Of a stretch of DNA of 64,000 nt, positions 53,830-61,720 are shown in pieces. The stretch is taken from positions 371,501-435,500 of the forward strand of contig BROG01000242.1 in the NCBI GenBank assembly GCA_030159075.1, in the 5' to 3' direction. This DNA is from Atrina japonica (Eukaryota > Mollusca > Bivalvia > Pterioida > Pinnidae). The notes beneath the pieces are model-generated. The model was not told the origin of the DNA. It saw nothing but the letters and a program-made list of their open reading frames with translations, and ran no database searches. Each line of letters starts with the position of its first letter. The first letter of the stretch is position 1. A program made the translations under genes and the position numbers.

Positions 53830-54075
53830 AATGACGTCATACTACGTCATGTTTAGTGACGTAATGTACTACGTTTTACCAAAATCATGTAGGTCAAAAC
53901 AGTATTTTTCATAATCGTTCATTTATCAAATGAAAAGTAAATATTTTGATCATCATTAGAAGAATGAAAATACTTTAGTCAATCAAATTGTAATTTTGAT
54001 AGCACATTTCCCTTGAAAAAGTCCTGGCGAACGGATGAGAAAATTGTGCCCCAGTCCTGGCGTCAAAAGGGTTAA
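53830..54075. mobile_element. second TTAA-bounded MITE-like element
   Basis: It ends CCTGGCGTCAAAAGGGTTAA (TTAA at 54072-54075), the inverse of the start at 43688. The other side is rich in GACGTCAT/TACGTCA motifs (53833-53875). A CCTGGCG repeat is at 54023 and 54056. Confidence 0.4.
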
Positions 54076-54119
54076 CAATCAGTAATAACTTTACATCCAT
54101 GGAAAACTTAAACGTACAT

Positions 54120-54332
54120 TAAACCATGAAGTCTCTCACCTTTAGCCAATGCAGCTTCCAGTCCTGCTGAAACTTAAGCTTGGTTTTGTGAGAAAGTTCG
54201 CCAGTTTACTTGCAAAAGGCATGTGGTCTCTTCCCAGTATATTATAACCAGGTTGTCTCTTCCACCAAAAGGTGGCAGCCATCATGACTGAAAACTTGTT
54301 GAGTGTGGCATAAAACACCAATCAAATTCATG
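54120..54332 (+). mobile_element. SINE copy, + orientation
   Basis: TTTGTGAGAAAGTTCGCCAG, TTTACTTGCAAAAGGCATGT, AGTATATTATAACCAGGTTG and a TTGAGTGTGGCATAAAACAC tail are collinear with the inverted copy at 18415. Confidence 0.6.
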
Positions 54333-54590
54333 ACTGCAGGTTTGATACCCACTCCAGGTCATGATACCAAATACAATGAATCTTAAAATGGTTGTGACTC
54401 TCCCTTCCCATTTTCAGTTTAACCGTAAGAAGAAGAAACAGACAATTATGCATATGTTCTTCATTCCGTTGAATTATAAACATTCTCGTGTCATGGTAGA
54501 ACATGGTTTGTAAAGGCATTGATTGTGTTTTCAGGAAAATGAAAAATTGATAACAGCACCAGTAAAATAACAAAGGAATTGCACATATAC

Positions 54591-54592
<2 letters not shown>

Positions 54593-54638
<46 letters not shown>

Positions 54639-54642
54639 GTAT
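54593..54642. repeat. (AT)n / (GTAT)n microsatellite
   Basis: AT dinucleotides running into TATG tetranucleotides. Confidence 0.9.
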
Positions 54643-54678
54643 ATTATAAAAGTATCTAAAGATAATTCAAAATTATCT

Positions 54679-54683
54679 AAAAA
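54679..54683 (-). terminator. Pol III T5 terminator of tRNA-Lys
   Basis: AAAAA on the + strand is TTTTT downstream of the tRNA on the - strand. Confidence 0.8.
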
Positions 54684-54690
54684 TAACATC

Positions 54691-54762
54691 GCCCACGTTG
54701 GGACTCGAACCCAAGACCCTCAGATTAAAAGTCTGATGCTCTACCGACTGAGCTACGCGGGC
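54691..54762 (-). tRNA. tRNA-Lys (UUU)
   Basis: On the - strand, 72 nt fold as a standard tRNA. The seven-base acceptor arms GCCCGCG and CGTGGGC pair with one G-U. Box A is TAGCTCAGTCGG and box B GGTTCGAGTCC. The anticodon stem TCAGA/TCTGA holds the loop CTTTTAA, so the anticodon is TTT. Five T residues about seven bases past the 3' end give a Pol III terminator, and there is no intron. It may be a working gene; tRNA-Lys also founds some SINE families, but no SINE body follows. Confidence 0.93.
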
Positions 54763-54926
54763 TTCACACAGGCGTAAACGTAAATTCTGGTCCGGTGTAC
54801 CTGAACAGGTGAAAACTTATCATATGACTCCATATGCTTGCTTCACTCTCGATTCCAGCCACGGTTGCTGGCTAGAAAATATGCAAAAAGGAAGTCAAAC
54901 ACAGAGACTTGAAGTCATGCAAATGA

Positions 54927-55033
54927 ATCCCTTATCGACACCCTGTGTGTAAATATATGAGACATTGACTATTTCGTCAGTTTGTTTACGTGTGAAGGTC
55001 ATATATATTTACACACAGGGGTCGATAAGGGAT
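54927..55033. repeat. 107-bp hairpin with ~31-bp arms
   Basis: ATCCCTTATCGACACCCTGT (54927) and its inverse ACAGGGGTCGATAAGGGAT (55015) continue into TGTAAATATAT/ATATATTTACA. Only one or two differences in ~31 pairs, with a ~44-base loop. Probably a small MITE or paired TIRs. Confidence 0.75.
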
Positions 55034-55309
55034 ACATTTCCATAACTTCGATCCTCTGTGAAGCCAAATAGGTATGTCTCTACTGTCCCCGAAAAAATCG
55101 ATCTTGCAAGAAACAAGTTGAGTGCATGGCTAATCAATCAACCTATAAAACACTGATTGTGGAAACTATGAGCGAGTCATACAGAAACCAAAATAGGGGA
55201 AGATATGCTATATTCAAAATGTGAAATGACGTGCACAGACCAAAACCACAAGGAAAGCTGTTATCAAATGAATTGCTGGCCAACTCCAAAGTTACCAGAA
55301 GGATAGGGA

Positions 55310-55745
55310 AAGGGAAACGCCATGACCATGTACACAACTGGTAAACCAGCACACGTTTTATGAAAGAGTTGAAGAAAAGTCATCTAGACATTTATATATG
55401 ATTAAGTGAATGTAGATGGATGGAGTCAGATAAAATCAGGACTCAAGCAGGAGAGACCATCATATATTCTGGAAGAGCAGATGACCATCACAGCAGTGGT
55501 GTAGCCATAGTAATGTCACTTTACGAGTGTACACCATTTTACAGCGATAGAATAATTACTGAACGATTTTTGTCAAACCACATCAAAACCAATATTGTTC
55601 ATGTATACGCGCCAACCAATGAAGCAAATGAGGAAAGTAAGGAATCCCTTTATGAGCAGCTTCAGACTCAACATCTCGTCATGGCCTTCTTATAGTGATA
55701 ATTGACCTCAATGTCAAAGTTGAAAACAAACTAGGTGGTAAAAAT
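55310..55745 (+). pseudogene. non-LTR retrotransposon endonuclease fragment
   Basis: The open stretch 55420-55695 reads like the apurinic endonuclease (EEP) domain of RTE/CFDP2-type LINEs: IYSGRADDHHSSGVAIVMS, then RIITERF, then HVYAPTNEANEES. The sequence before it (TMYTTGKPAHVL in another frame, about 55325) and after it (IDLNVKV in another frame, about 55703) continues the family order across frameshifts. The reverse transcriptase is absent; the copy stops where CpG-rich DNA begins at about 55760. A dead, 5'-domain-only fragment. Confidence 0.75.
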
Positions 55746-55794
55746 GGCACGGTAGTAGTAATAGGCAGCTCCATGGCGGGCCATTTGAATTTTG

Positions 55795-55809
55795 CCGCTA
55801 GGGGGCGCT
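55795..55809 (+). promoter_or_regulatory. strong CTCF-like motif
   Basis: CCGCTAGGGGGCGCT fits the CTCF core (CCGCNNGGNGGCRS) closely. Lies inside the 127-bp inverted-repeat element. Confidence 0.5.
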
Positions 55810-55824
55810 TTTTTAACGGTTTTT

Positions 55825-55836
55825 GATGACGTCATC
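55825..55836. promoter_or_regulatory. palindromic CRE (GATGACGTCATC)
   Basis: Perfect TGACGTCA palindrome; a second TGACGTCA is at 55891-55898. Confidence 0.5.
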
Positions 55837-55900
55837 AGAATGCTGGCTTCTGATTGGTCAATTCAAATGGCCCCGCCATGGAGCCGCCTGTGACGTCACA

Positions 55901-55959
55901 ACCGGAAGTGCGTCATACCGGAAGTGAGGTCAGACCGGAAGTGCGTCATACCGGAAGTG
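55901..55959 (+). promoter_or_regulatory. array of four ETS sites
   Basis: ACCGGAAGTG occurs at 55901, 55917, 55934 and 55950, alternating with CGTCAT and AGGTCAG spacers, as two copies of a 33-bp unit. The motif is the full ETS/GABP consensus. Confidence 0.6.
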
Positions 55960-56480
55960 AGGTCATGTTGTCATGGCAATAAGGAGAAAGAGCCAATCGT
56001 TTGAGCTTGGAGGCGTGTCTATGAGCGGAAGTGGAAAGGTTGTGGGGGCGGCCATCTTGGCTAAGGAGCCAATGAGAGCCTTCGTTACAAGAGGTTGGGG
56101 TCACGAGAGGTCGCGAGATGGTCACGTGAGTTCACGAGAAGTCAACGGAAGAGAGAAGATGGGTTTTTCCAGTTTTGAGCCTGAGAGTGAATCTATTTTT
56201 AGAACCGAAACTTTGGGTTTTTTTCCAGTTTGAGCTGAGAGTGAATCTATATTTTAGAACCGAAACTTTGGGTTTTTCCAGGTTTGTGAAACTAGCAGTT
56301 GGTGGCGCCACCGTCGGTGAAACTAGTAGTTGGTGGCGCCACCGTCGTTGAGAGTTGTGTATCATGTGCATGCGCGAGAAGCGGTAGGCCGAGCCCGTAT
56401 CTGTGAGTTAGTCGTCAAGAGTTCTGTTTCAAGTGCACAAGCGCGAGAAGTGGTAGGCCGAGCTCGACTCAAGCTTGTAC
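55960..56480. promoter_or_regulatory. CpG-rich promoter-like block
   Basis: Contains GCGGAAGTGG (56016), GGGGGCGGCCATCTTGGC (Sp1- and YY1-like, 56043), GAGCCAAT boxes (55989, 56067), GTCACGTGAG (E-box, 56121) and GTGCATGCGCGAG (NRF1-like, 56367). Also duplicated segments: TTTTTAGAACCGAAACTTTG (56197, 56252), GGTGGCGCCACC palindromes (56301, 56332), and GCGCGAGAAG(C/T)GGTAGGCCGA (56372, 56441). An 86-codon open frame at 55973-56233 has no known domain and may be chance in GC-rich DNA. Confidence 0.45.
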
Positions 56481-56499
56481 TAAAACTTGTAGAGTAAAA

Positions 56500-57190
56500 T
56501 AAAAATTCAAACACTCACCCTATGCTGGTAGTGATTTTTCTGACGATGTTGACTCTTCGAGCTTCGGATCGTAAATGAGCTCTCAGAGGTCTAACTGAAC
56601 CTCTCTCCTAGTCATGTGACTTTTTTTACATAATTCTATTTTTAGTGCATGAAAAATAATCTTGTCCTATCTAATAAAAAAAAAAAAAAATGAAACACTC
56701 ACCCTATGTTGGTAGTAGTGGTTTTTCTTATGATGTTGACTCTTCGAGCTTTGGCTGCCAAATGAGCTCTCAGCGGTCTAACTGAACCTATACTCTAGTC
56801 ATGTGACTTTTTTTAGATAATTCTATTTTTAGTGCATGAAAAAAAAAAAAAAATCTTGTCCTATCTAATAAAAAATGAAACACTCACCCTATGCCAATAG
56901 TAGTAGTTTTTTCTTATGATGTTAACACCTCGAGCTCCGGATTGCAAATGAGCTCTCAGAGGTCTAACTGAACCTCTCTCTAGTCATGTGACTTTTTTGA
57001 GATAATTCTATTTTTAGTGCATAGAAAATTAAAAATGAAACACTCACCCTATGCTAAAAGTAGTGGATTTTTCTTATGATGTTAATACCCTCGAGCTTCG
57101 GATCTCAAATGAGTTTTCACAGGCTGAACTGAACCTCTCTCTAGTCACATGACTTACTATATTTAGACTTTTATCTAATGAAGTGAATAC
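56500..57190. repeat. four tandem ~160-185-bp repeats
   Basis: Units start AAACACTCACCCTATG at about 56510, 56692, 56877 and 57038. They continue with TTTTTCTTATGATGTTGAC, TCGAGCTTCGGAT, AATGAGCTCTCAGAGGTC, CTAGTCATGTGACTTTTTT and TTCTATTTTTAGTGCATG. On the - strand each unit ends in GGGTGAGTG, which resembles a splice donor. The array sits between the promoter-like block and the Polinton genes and could belong to the element's terminal region. Confidence 0.8.
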
Positions 57191-57511
57191 ATCATAACAA
57201 AAACATCTCATAGAGTTGTGTGATACTATTACTCCGTCTCATAGTTTCTCAATGGTGTTTTTATACACCCTATAACTCTTGTACCTTTGTGTCTACCGTG
57301 TACTAGTACTATGTTTTACACTATAGGTGTATACACCTTATACCCAGATAAAATACATAAACAACAAAAATAATTTTGTTTTTATGTTTTAATGTTTTAA
57401 TTTTCCCCATGAAAAAAAGGAAAAAAAAAAAATCAAACTGTATTTTCGCAGAGGGTTAGGGACTTTATCCCTCTGGAAAATGTACAATACAATAATTGAA
57501 AGAAAAAAAAC
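57190..57511. other. spacer, possible terminal region of the Polinton
   Basis: No gene. TATACACCCTATAACTC at 57263 and ACACTATAGGTGTATACACC at 57319 form imperfect inverted repeats. No defined element end was recognised. Confidence 0.35.
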
Positions 57512-57918
57512 TTAAACTGTCACTTCATTATGGAGACGGGGTGCCAGTTCCATCAAACGATACACCGTATCCCAAAGTCGGCTTCGGTCTGTTTCTTTGT
57601 GCCATTGAGTAGCTCTCCAATCTGGGCAGTAGAATTTCTGTTTGTAGACGTCTCTAAATGCTTTAGGAATACTGGATTTCTCTAAACTTTCTTCAAATCG
57701 TTCACCGTGTCTAGAGCCTCGTCAAAGTAGTGAAACATCATTGTGCCGTCATCATACATCATCAGGCAGGAATGTTGCTTTTGACTCAATCCACACGGAT
57801 GATCAATCTCACAACCGTAACATTGAGTGTTGGCTACTTCGTACATCTTGTTTAATATGGCTTCTGCGTTACACCATGTGCCATTGACTATCATGGATTG
57901 ACTGTAGCTCTGCTCCAT
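57512..57918 (-). pseudogene. Polinton Cys-rich protein (CYGCEIDHP motif), one frameshift
   Basis: The frame from the ATG at 57918 reads NTQCYGCEIDHPCGL then HSCLMMYDDG, a Cys/His pattern I associate with a small protein of invertebrate Polintons (CxGCxxDHPSQxxHxCLM). The C-terminal part continues in another frame after a single-base shift near 57705 and ends at a stop at 57512-57514. It could bind zinc. It is the most downstream gene of the element. Function unknown. Confidence 0.6.
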
Positions 57919-58085
57919 GTTGTAGTTGATGTTGACGAAAATAACTAGTGTAGTGGGTCCACAAGCAAAAATTCATCTGGTCCGTTTCAAGTCTGAACTG
58001 CAGTTTTAATAGCTGAGTGAATCAACGTGACATCCCATCTATTTTTAGTTGCTTGTACACAATTGTCTCTCGATCATGTCACGGG

Positions 58086-58352
58086 TTATACCGTAGATCT
58101 CCAATAGATAGGATTTTGACGTAATGCACTTACATCTTCTGTAAAGGTTTCTAATACACATAAGCGGTCTGCCGTAAAAATCTCATCATCAAACATATGA
58201 TACACAATCCCTATAAAATGTGCAGGTGTTTTCACACCACGTACATAAGTATTCCAATCAGGAGTACATCGTATCTGATGTTTCATTTTTCTGCGTAATA
58301 GAGAACAGCAATCATCCATACAGTTGCAATCATGATTTTTCTCTGTGTGCAC
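58086..58352 (-). CDS. uncharacterised Polinton-region protein, 88 codons
   Basis: Clean open frame with a Cys-rich start (HDCNCMDDCC) and HFIGIVYHMFDDEIFTADR. No family recognised. It may be the C-terminal part of a longer gene whose start is lost in the CT-rich tract at 58440-58600. Confidence 0.4.
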   Translation of the reverse strand: MHTEKNHDCNCMDDCCSLLRRKMKHQIRCTPDWNTYVRGVKTPAHFIGIVYHMFDDEIFTADRLCVLETFTEDVSALRQNPIYWRSTV

Positions 58353-58429
58353 TCTGATGGGATGTCAGTCCCTGTCATAACCCATCAGGTCACGTGATCC
58401 CATGAATCGTATCTCTGTACTCGCTTCCC

Positions 58430-58600
58430 ATTTCCCATGTTTTCTCTTATTTCTTTTCTCTCATTTCTTCTCTCTCTCTCTCTCCACATGTTCACCTTTC
58501 TCTCATTTCTTTGTCTCTCTCTCTCATTTCTTCTCTCTCTCCACATGTTCACCTTTCTCTTATTTCTGTTTTCTCTCTCTCTCTCATGCACACCCCCATC
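58430..58600. repeat. CT-rich tract with a duplicated segment
   Basis: CTCTCTCTCCACATGTTCACC recurs at about 58477 and 58537 amid (TC)n. Frames through it read Ser/Leu/Phe or Arg/Glu and are artefacts. Confidence 0.85.
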
Positions 58601-58661
58601 TTTTCTTTCTACATTATGTTGTTTTTTAACTCATAAATAACTCATAAACAAGTCTATTCAC

Positions 58662-58973
58662 TCAACATTTTATTACCCCGCTCAAACTAGAAGTAGGTTC
58701 TTGGAGGATTAGGGCCGTCCCCTCTAAGACTACGTACAATATGATACCAAAAGCAATATTTAAATCATCAACAAAGAGTTTATTACGTCTCACTACTACG
58801 GTTGATCTTGACCCATACAGCGCGGAGCAAAAGAACGTCAGCTTTTGTCCTAGATCGGTCGGTTCGGATTCCTTGACGTAATTAAACCCATACTTGTCGT
58901 GACTGACAGGACTGATACACGGTTGATTTAGGTACAGGTATGCGATATTGCTCTCTAAACCATCTCCAAACAA
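58662..58973 (-). CDS. uncharacterised Polinton-region ORF, 103 codons
   Basis: Open frame starting at 58973 (MFGDGLESNIAYLYLNQ) and ending SGVIKC at 58662. The neighbouring frame near 58690-58730 reads SLRGDGPNPPRTYF, so the true gene may switch frame here. Not recognised. Lies just downstream of the protease, where Polintons often carry small structural genes. Confidence 0.4.
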   Translation of the reverse strand: MFGDGLESNIAYLYLNQPCISPVSHDKYGFNYVKESEPTDLGQKLTFFCSALYGSRSTVVVRRNKLFVDDLNIAFGIILYVVLEGTALILQEPTSSLSGVIKC

Positions 58974-59014
58974 AACGATCGTTTAGTAAAGGATCAATGT
59001 TTCTTCTTCTTGGT

Positions 59015-59443
59015 CTAGGTTGAGGACTTAACGATTGAAATAAAACCATGACTAGGGACACCTCGATGTCTTTGACGTAAATAATACACACAGTAATGTC
59101 CACAAACTTTGGTGCGAGGGTGTTGATACATCTGCTGATTTAAATCACTCGATCTGCATGGCGTTTCATAAACTGATAGATATCAGGATAGATCCATGGA
59201 GGTAGCCCATAAGAGTCAAAATATTCAGCAGTCTGTTGACCTATGAAATGAATGGCAACCCAATGCTCTCCTGGTTGATCGTGAGGATCTGTTATTAACG
59301 ATGAAAATGAATGTTTGCCATAAGGTAGATAGTCCGGTAAAACGTCTCTGGGGTATACTCCGCCGAACGAAAGGTCCTACATAAGGGTCTCGTGATAAAA
59401 TACTATTGAGTTGATGAGCATTCAAGCCTTGAATACTTTGCAT
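59015..59443 (-). pseudogene. Polinton adenain-like cysteine protease (PRO), frameshifted
   Basis: Maturation protease of the Ulp1/adenovirus protease fold, which in relatives cleaves capsid precursors. The start at 59443 reads MQSIQGLNAHQLNSIL and RDPYVGPFV. In a second frame come VYPRDVLPDYLPYGKHSF, the catalytic His in GEHWVAIHF (59254-59267) and the catalytic Asp in FDSYG (59206-59220). In a third frame is the catalytic Cys in VCGHYCVYYLRQR (near 59090). His-Asp-Cys order and spacing are as in the family. Two frameshifts, near 59370 and 59145, break it. Upstream it abuts the capsid gene (stop at 59457-59459). Confidence 0.85.
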
Positions 59444-59456
59444 GGTTTCAATAGTC

Positions 59457-60795
59457 CTATAAGCCACTTCTCTCTGTTTTGTTGATTTCTAATACGTTAT
59501 CAAATTCTCCATAGACAATGCAGTTCACACTCTCTGCTAAAGCTTGAAGCAAATTGAAGTTCGATGCGTAAATTTCCTGTTTTTATCCAGTGTAACTTGC
59601 TCTGATCATTGTCTTGATCAGCTGTCAAATCAAAACACCACAAGGTAAACCCTCTTCTAATAGTTGTCAATGGTCACGGAAGGGGCCCAGTCTTCTCCTA
59701 ATCGACCTAATCCTTGATATAAGCTCAAGTATGAGCGCAAGTACAAGTTGTTTTCAAAGTCAGGTTCTAAAGGACGAGTGCAAAGACTTTCTCCATTGAT
59801 ACTAACATCCACTTTATTGACATTAAAAATGTTGAAAATAAAAAGGATTCTTTGTCGCATCCCCATTGAAAGCGGCATTGCTCTCACCATACCTACTACT
59901 ATACGTTTTGGCATTTGACCTTGATACAAATGATCTGTAATCTTTGAACGTGTCCCCAGCAGGAATGGTAAACGTTTTCACTTCTACACGTCTCAAGGGA
60001 AAATTTTGCAGTACTGGTATTCATCTGTTCGTTCATCTGATTCAGTAAAGTTGCAATGGGTTTCACTTTACGTACCACTAGATACATTTGTAATATCTTC
60101 AAATAGCCTAATTCACCTCCTCCACACATCATGTAAAAGGGTTTTCACGACTTCTATTAAACCTTAGGCGTACATCTATACCATTAGGTAGAAATCGTTT
60201 CTGTTCAAACAGATCCAAATGGAGGACGATCCAATCATATTAAAGGTTTTACTTTCACTGATACGTTCATGACGATCAGCTAATCCTGAGTTTTCTCGGC
60301 GACATCATCGGCATGAGGATTCAACTTGTCAAAAATCGTCCAGGTTGATCCTTGTACCATAAACTGGTAGCACTAATCTGATATTTTAGCGTTTCGTTAG
60401 AAAAGGACAGCAACTTTTCGAGATAAGCTCGATAGGGATAGGTATCGTTCCAGGAGTGATCACTCTTTTCCATTTAGATTACAATCGATCTCGGAAAACA
60501 AACTATGCATCAAATGTTGACGGGAGTGATTTGAGTATCATTTGCTAGATCAGTTCCATCTTGTTTGACGAGCTTTTTTTTAGCTTCTACGTACACATAG
60601 GTCTGGTTCAAATCCAAATACTCATCGCCTTGTCCTTTGATTTCAAAACTCAATAGGAGCAGAATGTGTATTGACACTAGAGATGGGGTAATATTCCACC
60701 CATCTTCCTTCTTCTAAGGTTACATTGGTGGGAGGGACATTAAACAACTCTAAAGCTTCACTACTACACTCACAGGAATCTTTTTGCATCATCAT
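59457..60795 (-). pseudogene. Polinton major capsid protein (double jelly-roll, F54H12.2-like), multiply frameshifted
   Basis: Homologue of the F54H12.2-like proteins of animal Polintons, identified as double jelly-roll capsid proteins. Recognisable pieces in order on the - strand: NVTLEEGRWVEYYPISS (N-terminal, start at 60795), NDTYPYRAYLEKLLSF and SLWYKDQPGRF (around 60390-60470), GGELGYLKILQMYLVVRKV (60060-60130), YQGQMPKRIVVGMV (about 59885-59930), and EPDFENNLYLRSYLSLYQG (about 59700-59765). At least six small frameshifts separate these, so no single frame covers the protein. Its total span (1.34 kb, about 445 codons) is close to the normal size, so there is little large-scale deletion. 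Confidence 0.88.
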
Positions 60796-60892
60796 CTTGT
60801 TAGTCAAAGATATCTTGCTCTCATTCCGACCTGTTTAGATTTAACTTGTAGAAGTAGACTGAAAGGGACCGGCTCGTTCGTTTCTTTTTATA

Positions 60893-61317
60893 CTACTGTT
60901 TCGTATGACTCGTTGTTCCTGTTCGTTTCTTGCCTGCTAAACGAGAAGCGACATGAGAGGGGGCACGAGCTAAATGTTTTCTTAGACCCGTCATTAAGTT
61001 TGCTCACGGCTTCTTTTCCTCGTTGAACAAGAGCATTTTTCAATGAACGTTTATTTGTATCACATCCATACCCGTATTCAAAGCAAATTTAGCTATATGA
61101 GGATTGGCTTTCGTCATGGTAGGTTTGAGAAAGTCTGACCAAATACCTTTGCCATATTGCATATCCGATGCTCTAGGACTAAATGCTCCTACGAGTGTAT
61201 TGACGATATTCCCTGCAAGTCTTAATGGATGATGATCCCACCTCTCTGAGGAGAGATCAGAGACCATGAGTTGTTCTCGTTAACGATTGAGTCAGTTTTA
61301 GGGGAAGAGAAGCCCAT
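60893..61317 (-). pseudogene. Polinton small basic protein, frameshifted
   Basis: From an ATG at 61317 (MGFSSPKTDSIVNENN). The longest open part (61040-61267) reads NIVNTLVGAFSPRASDMQYG and ends with GMDVIQINVH; a Lys/Arg-rich continuation (NALVQRGKEAVSKLNDGSKK) is in another frame down to about 60893. The position upstream of the capsid gene and the basic composition suggest a minor structural or core protein, but I do not recognise the family. Confidence 0.5.
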
Positions 61318-61459
61318 AGCCTTTCTGACGGGGTACCCCTTTATGAACGATGAGTGTCATAATGTGTCACTATCAATACAGTCCTTAGGATGGAATCAAA
61401 CGTAGGAACTTGAAGTCTTTTTATAGATTCAATGATTTGCTTTGGAAGGTAGTTTCATA

Positions 61460-61645
61460 CTAGATTAGCATGATGTACCCCATACACCCACTTAACATAA
61501 CCATCCCAGAACTGACTATGGCATCTTTCAAAGCCAAATGAACGACGCAAGCTATGATGATAGTAAAGGCAAGAATGACTTGAACAAAGAATACAACAAT
61601 TTCATTCCGAGGTATGTTTTCTCCACACCATTTCCAAGTAGTACT
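61460..61645 (-). CDS. Polinton small membrane protein
   Basis: One open frame ending at the stop at 61460-61462 reads WKWCGENIPRNEIVVFFVQ, then VILAFTIIIACVVHLAL (first membrane segment), then VSSGMVMLSGCMGYIML (second). This layout, a short polar head, EIVVFF and two hydrophobic segments, is typical of a small protein found in cnidarian and mollusc Polintons. The start codon is not clear. Likely a virion or host membrane protein by analogy. Confidence 0.6.
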   Translation of the reverse strand, partial: STTWKWCGENIPRNEIVVFFVQVILAFTIIIACVVHLALKDAIVSSGMVMLSGCMGYIMLI

Positions 61646-61720
61646 AGCGTATGACTCACTCTATCGGTGTTTGCTCGGTGGGCTCATTGTTAACTCTGAT
61701 AGACACTCGGCTTACCGAGT

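Larger units (their letters stand above)
55763..55889. mobile_element. 127-bp inverted-repeat element carrying CTCF-like and CRE motifs
   Basis: Ends AGGCAGCTCCATGGCGGG then CCATTTGAATT, inverted at AATTCAAATGG then CCCCGCCATGGAGCCGCCT (one mismatch, one indel in about 30). Between them are CCGCTAGGGGGCGCT, GATGACGTCATC and ATTGG. Markedly GC-rich against the AT-rich surroundings. Confidence 0.7.

Noticed and set aside
55973..56233. 86-codon + strand frame as a gene driven by the ETS array
   Set aside because: No known domain, ends in duplicated non-coding sequence, and open frames are expected in GC-rich DNA; kept only as a note under the promoter-like block.
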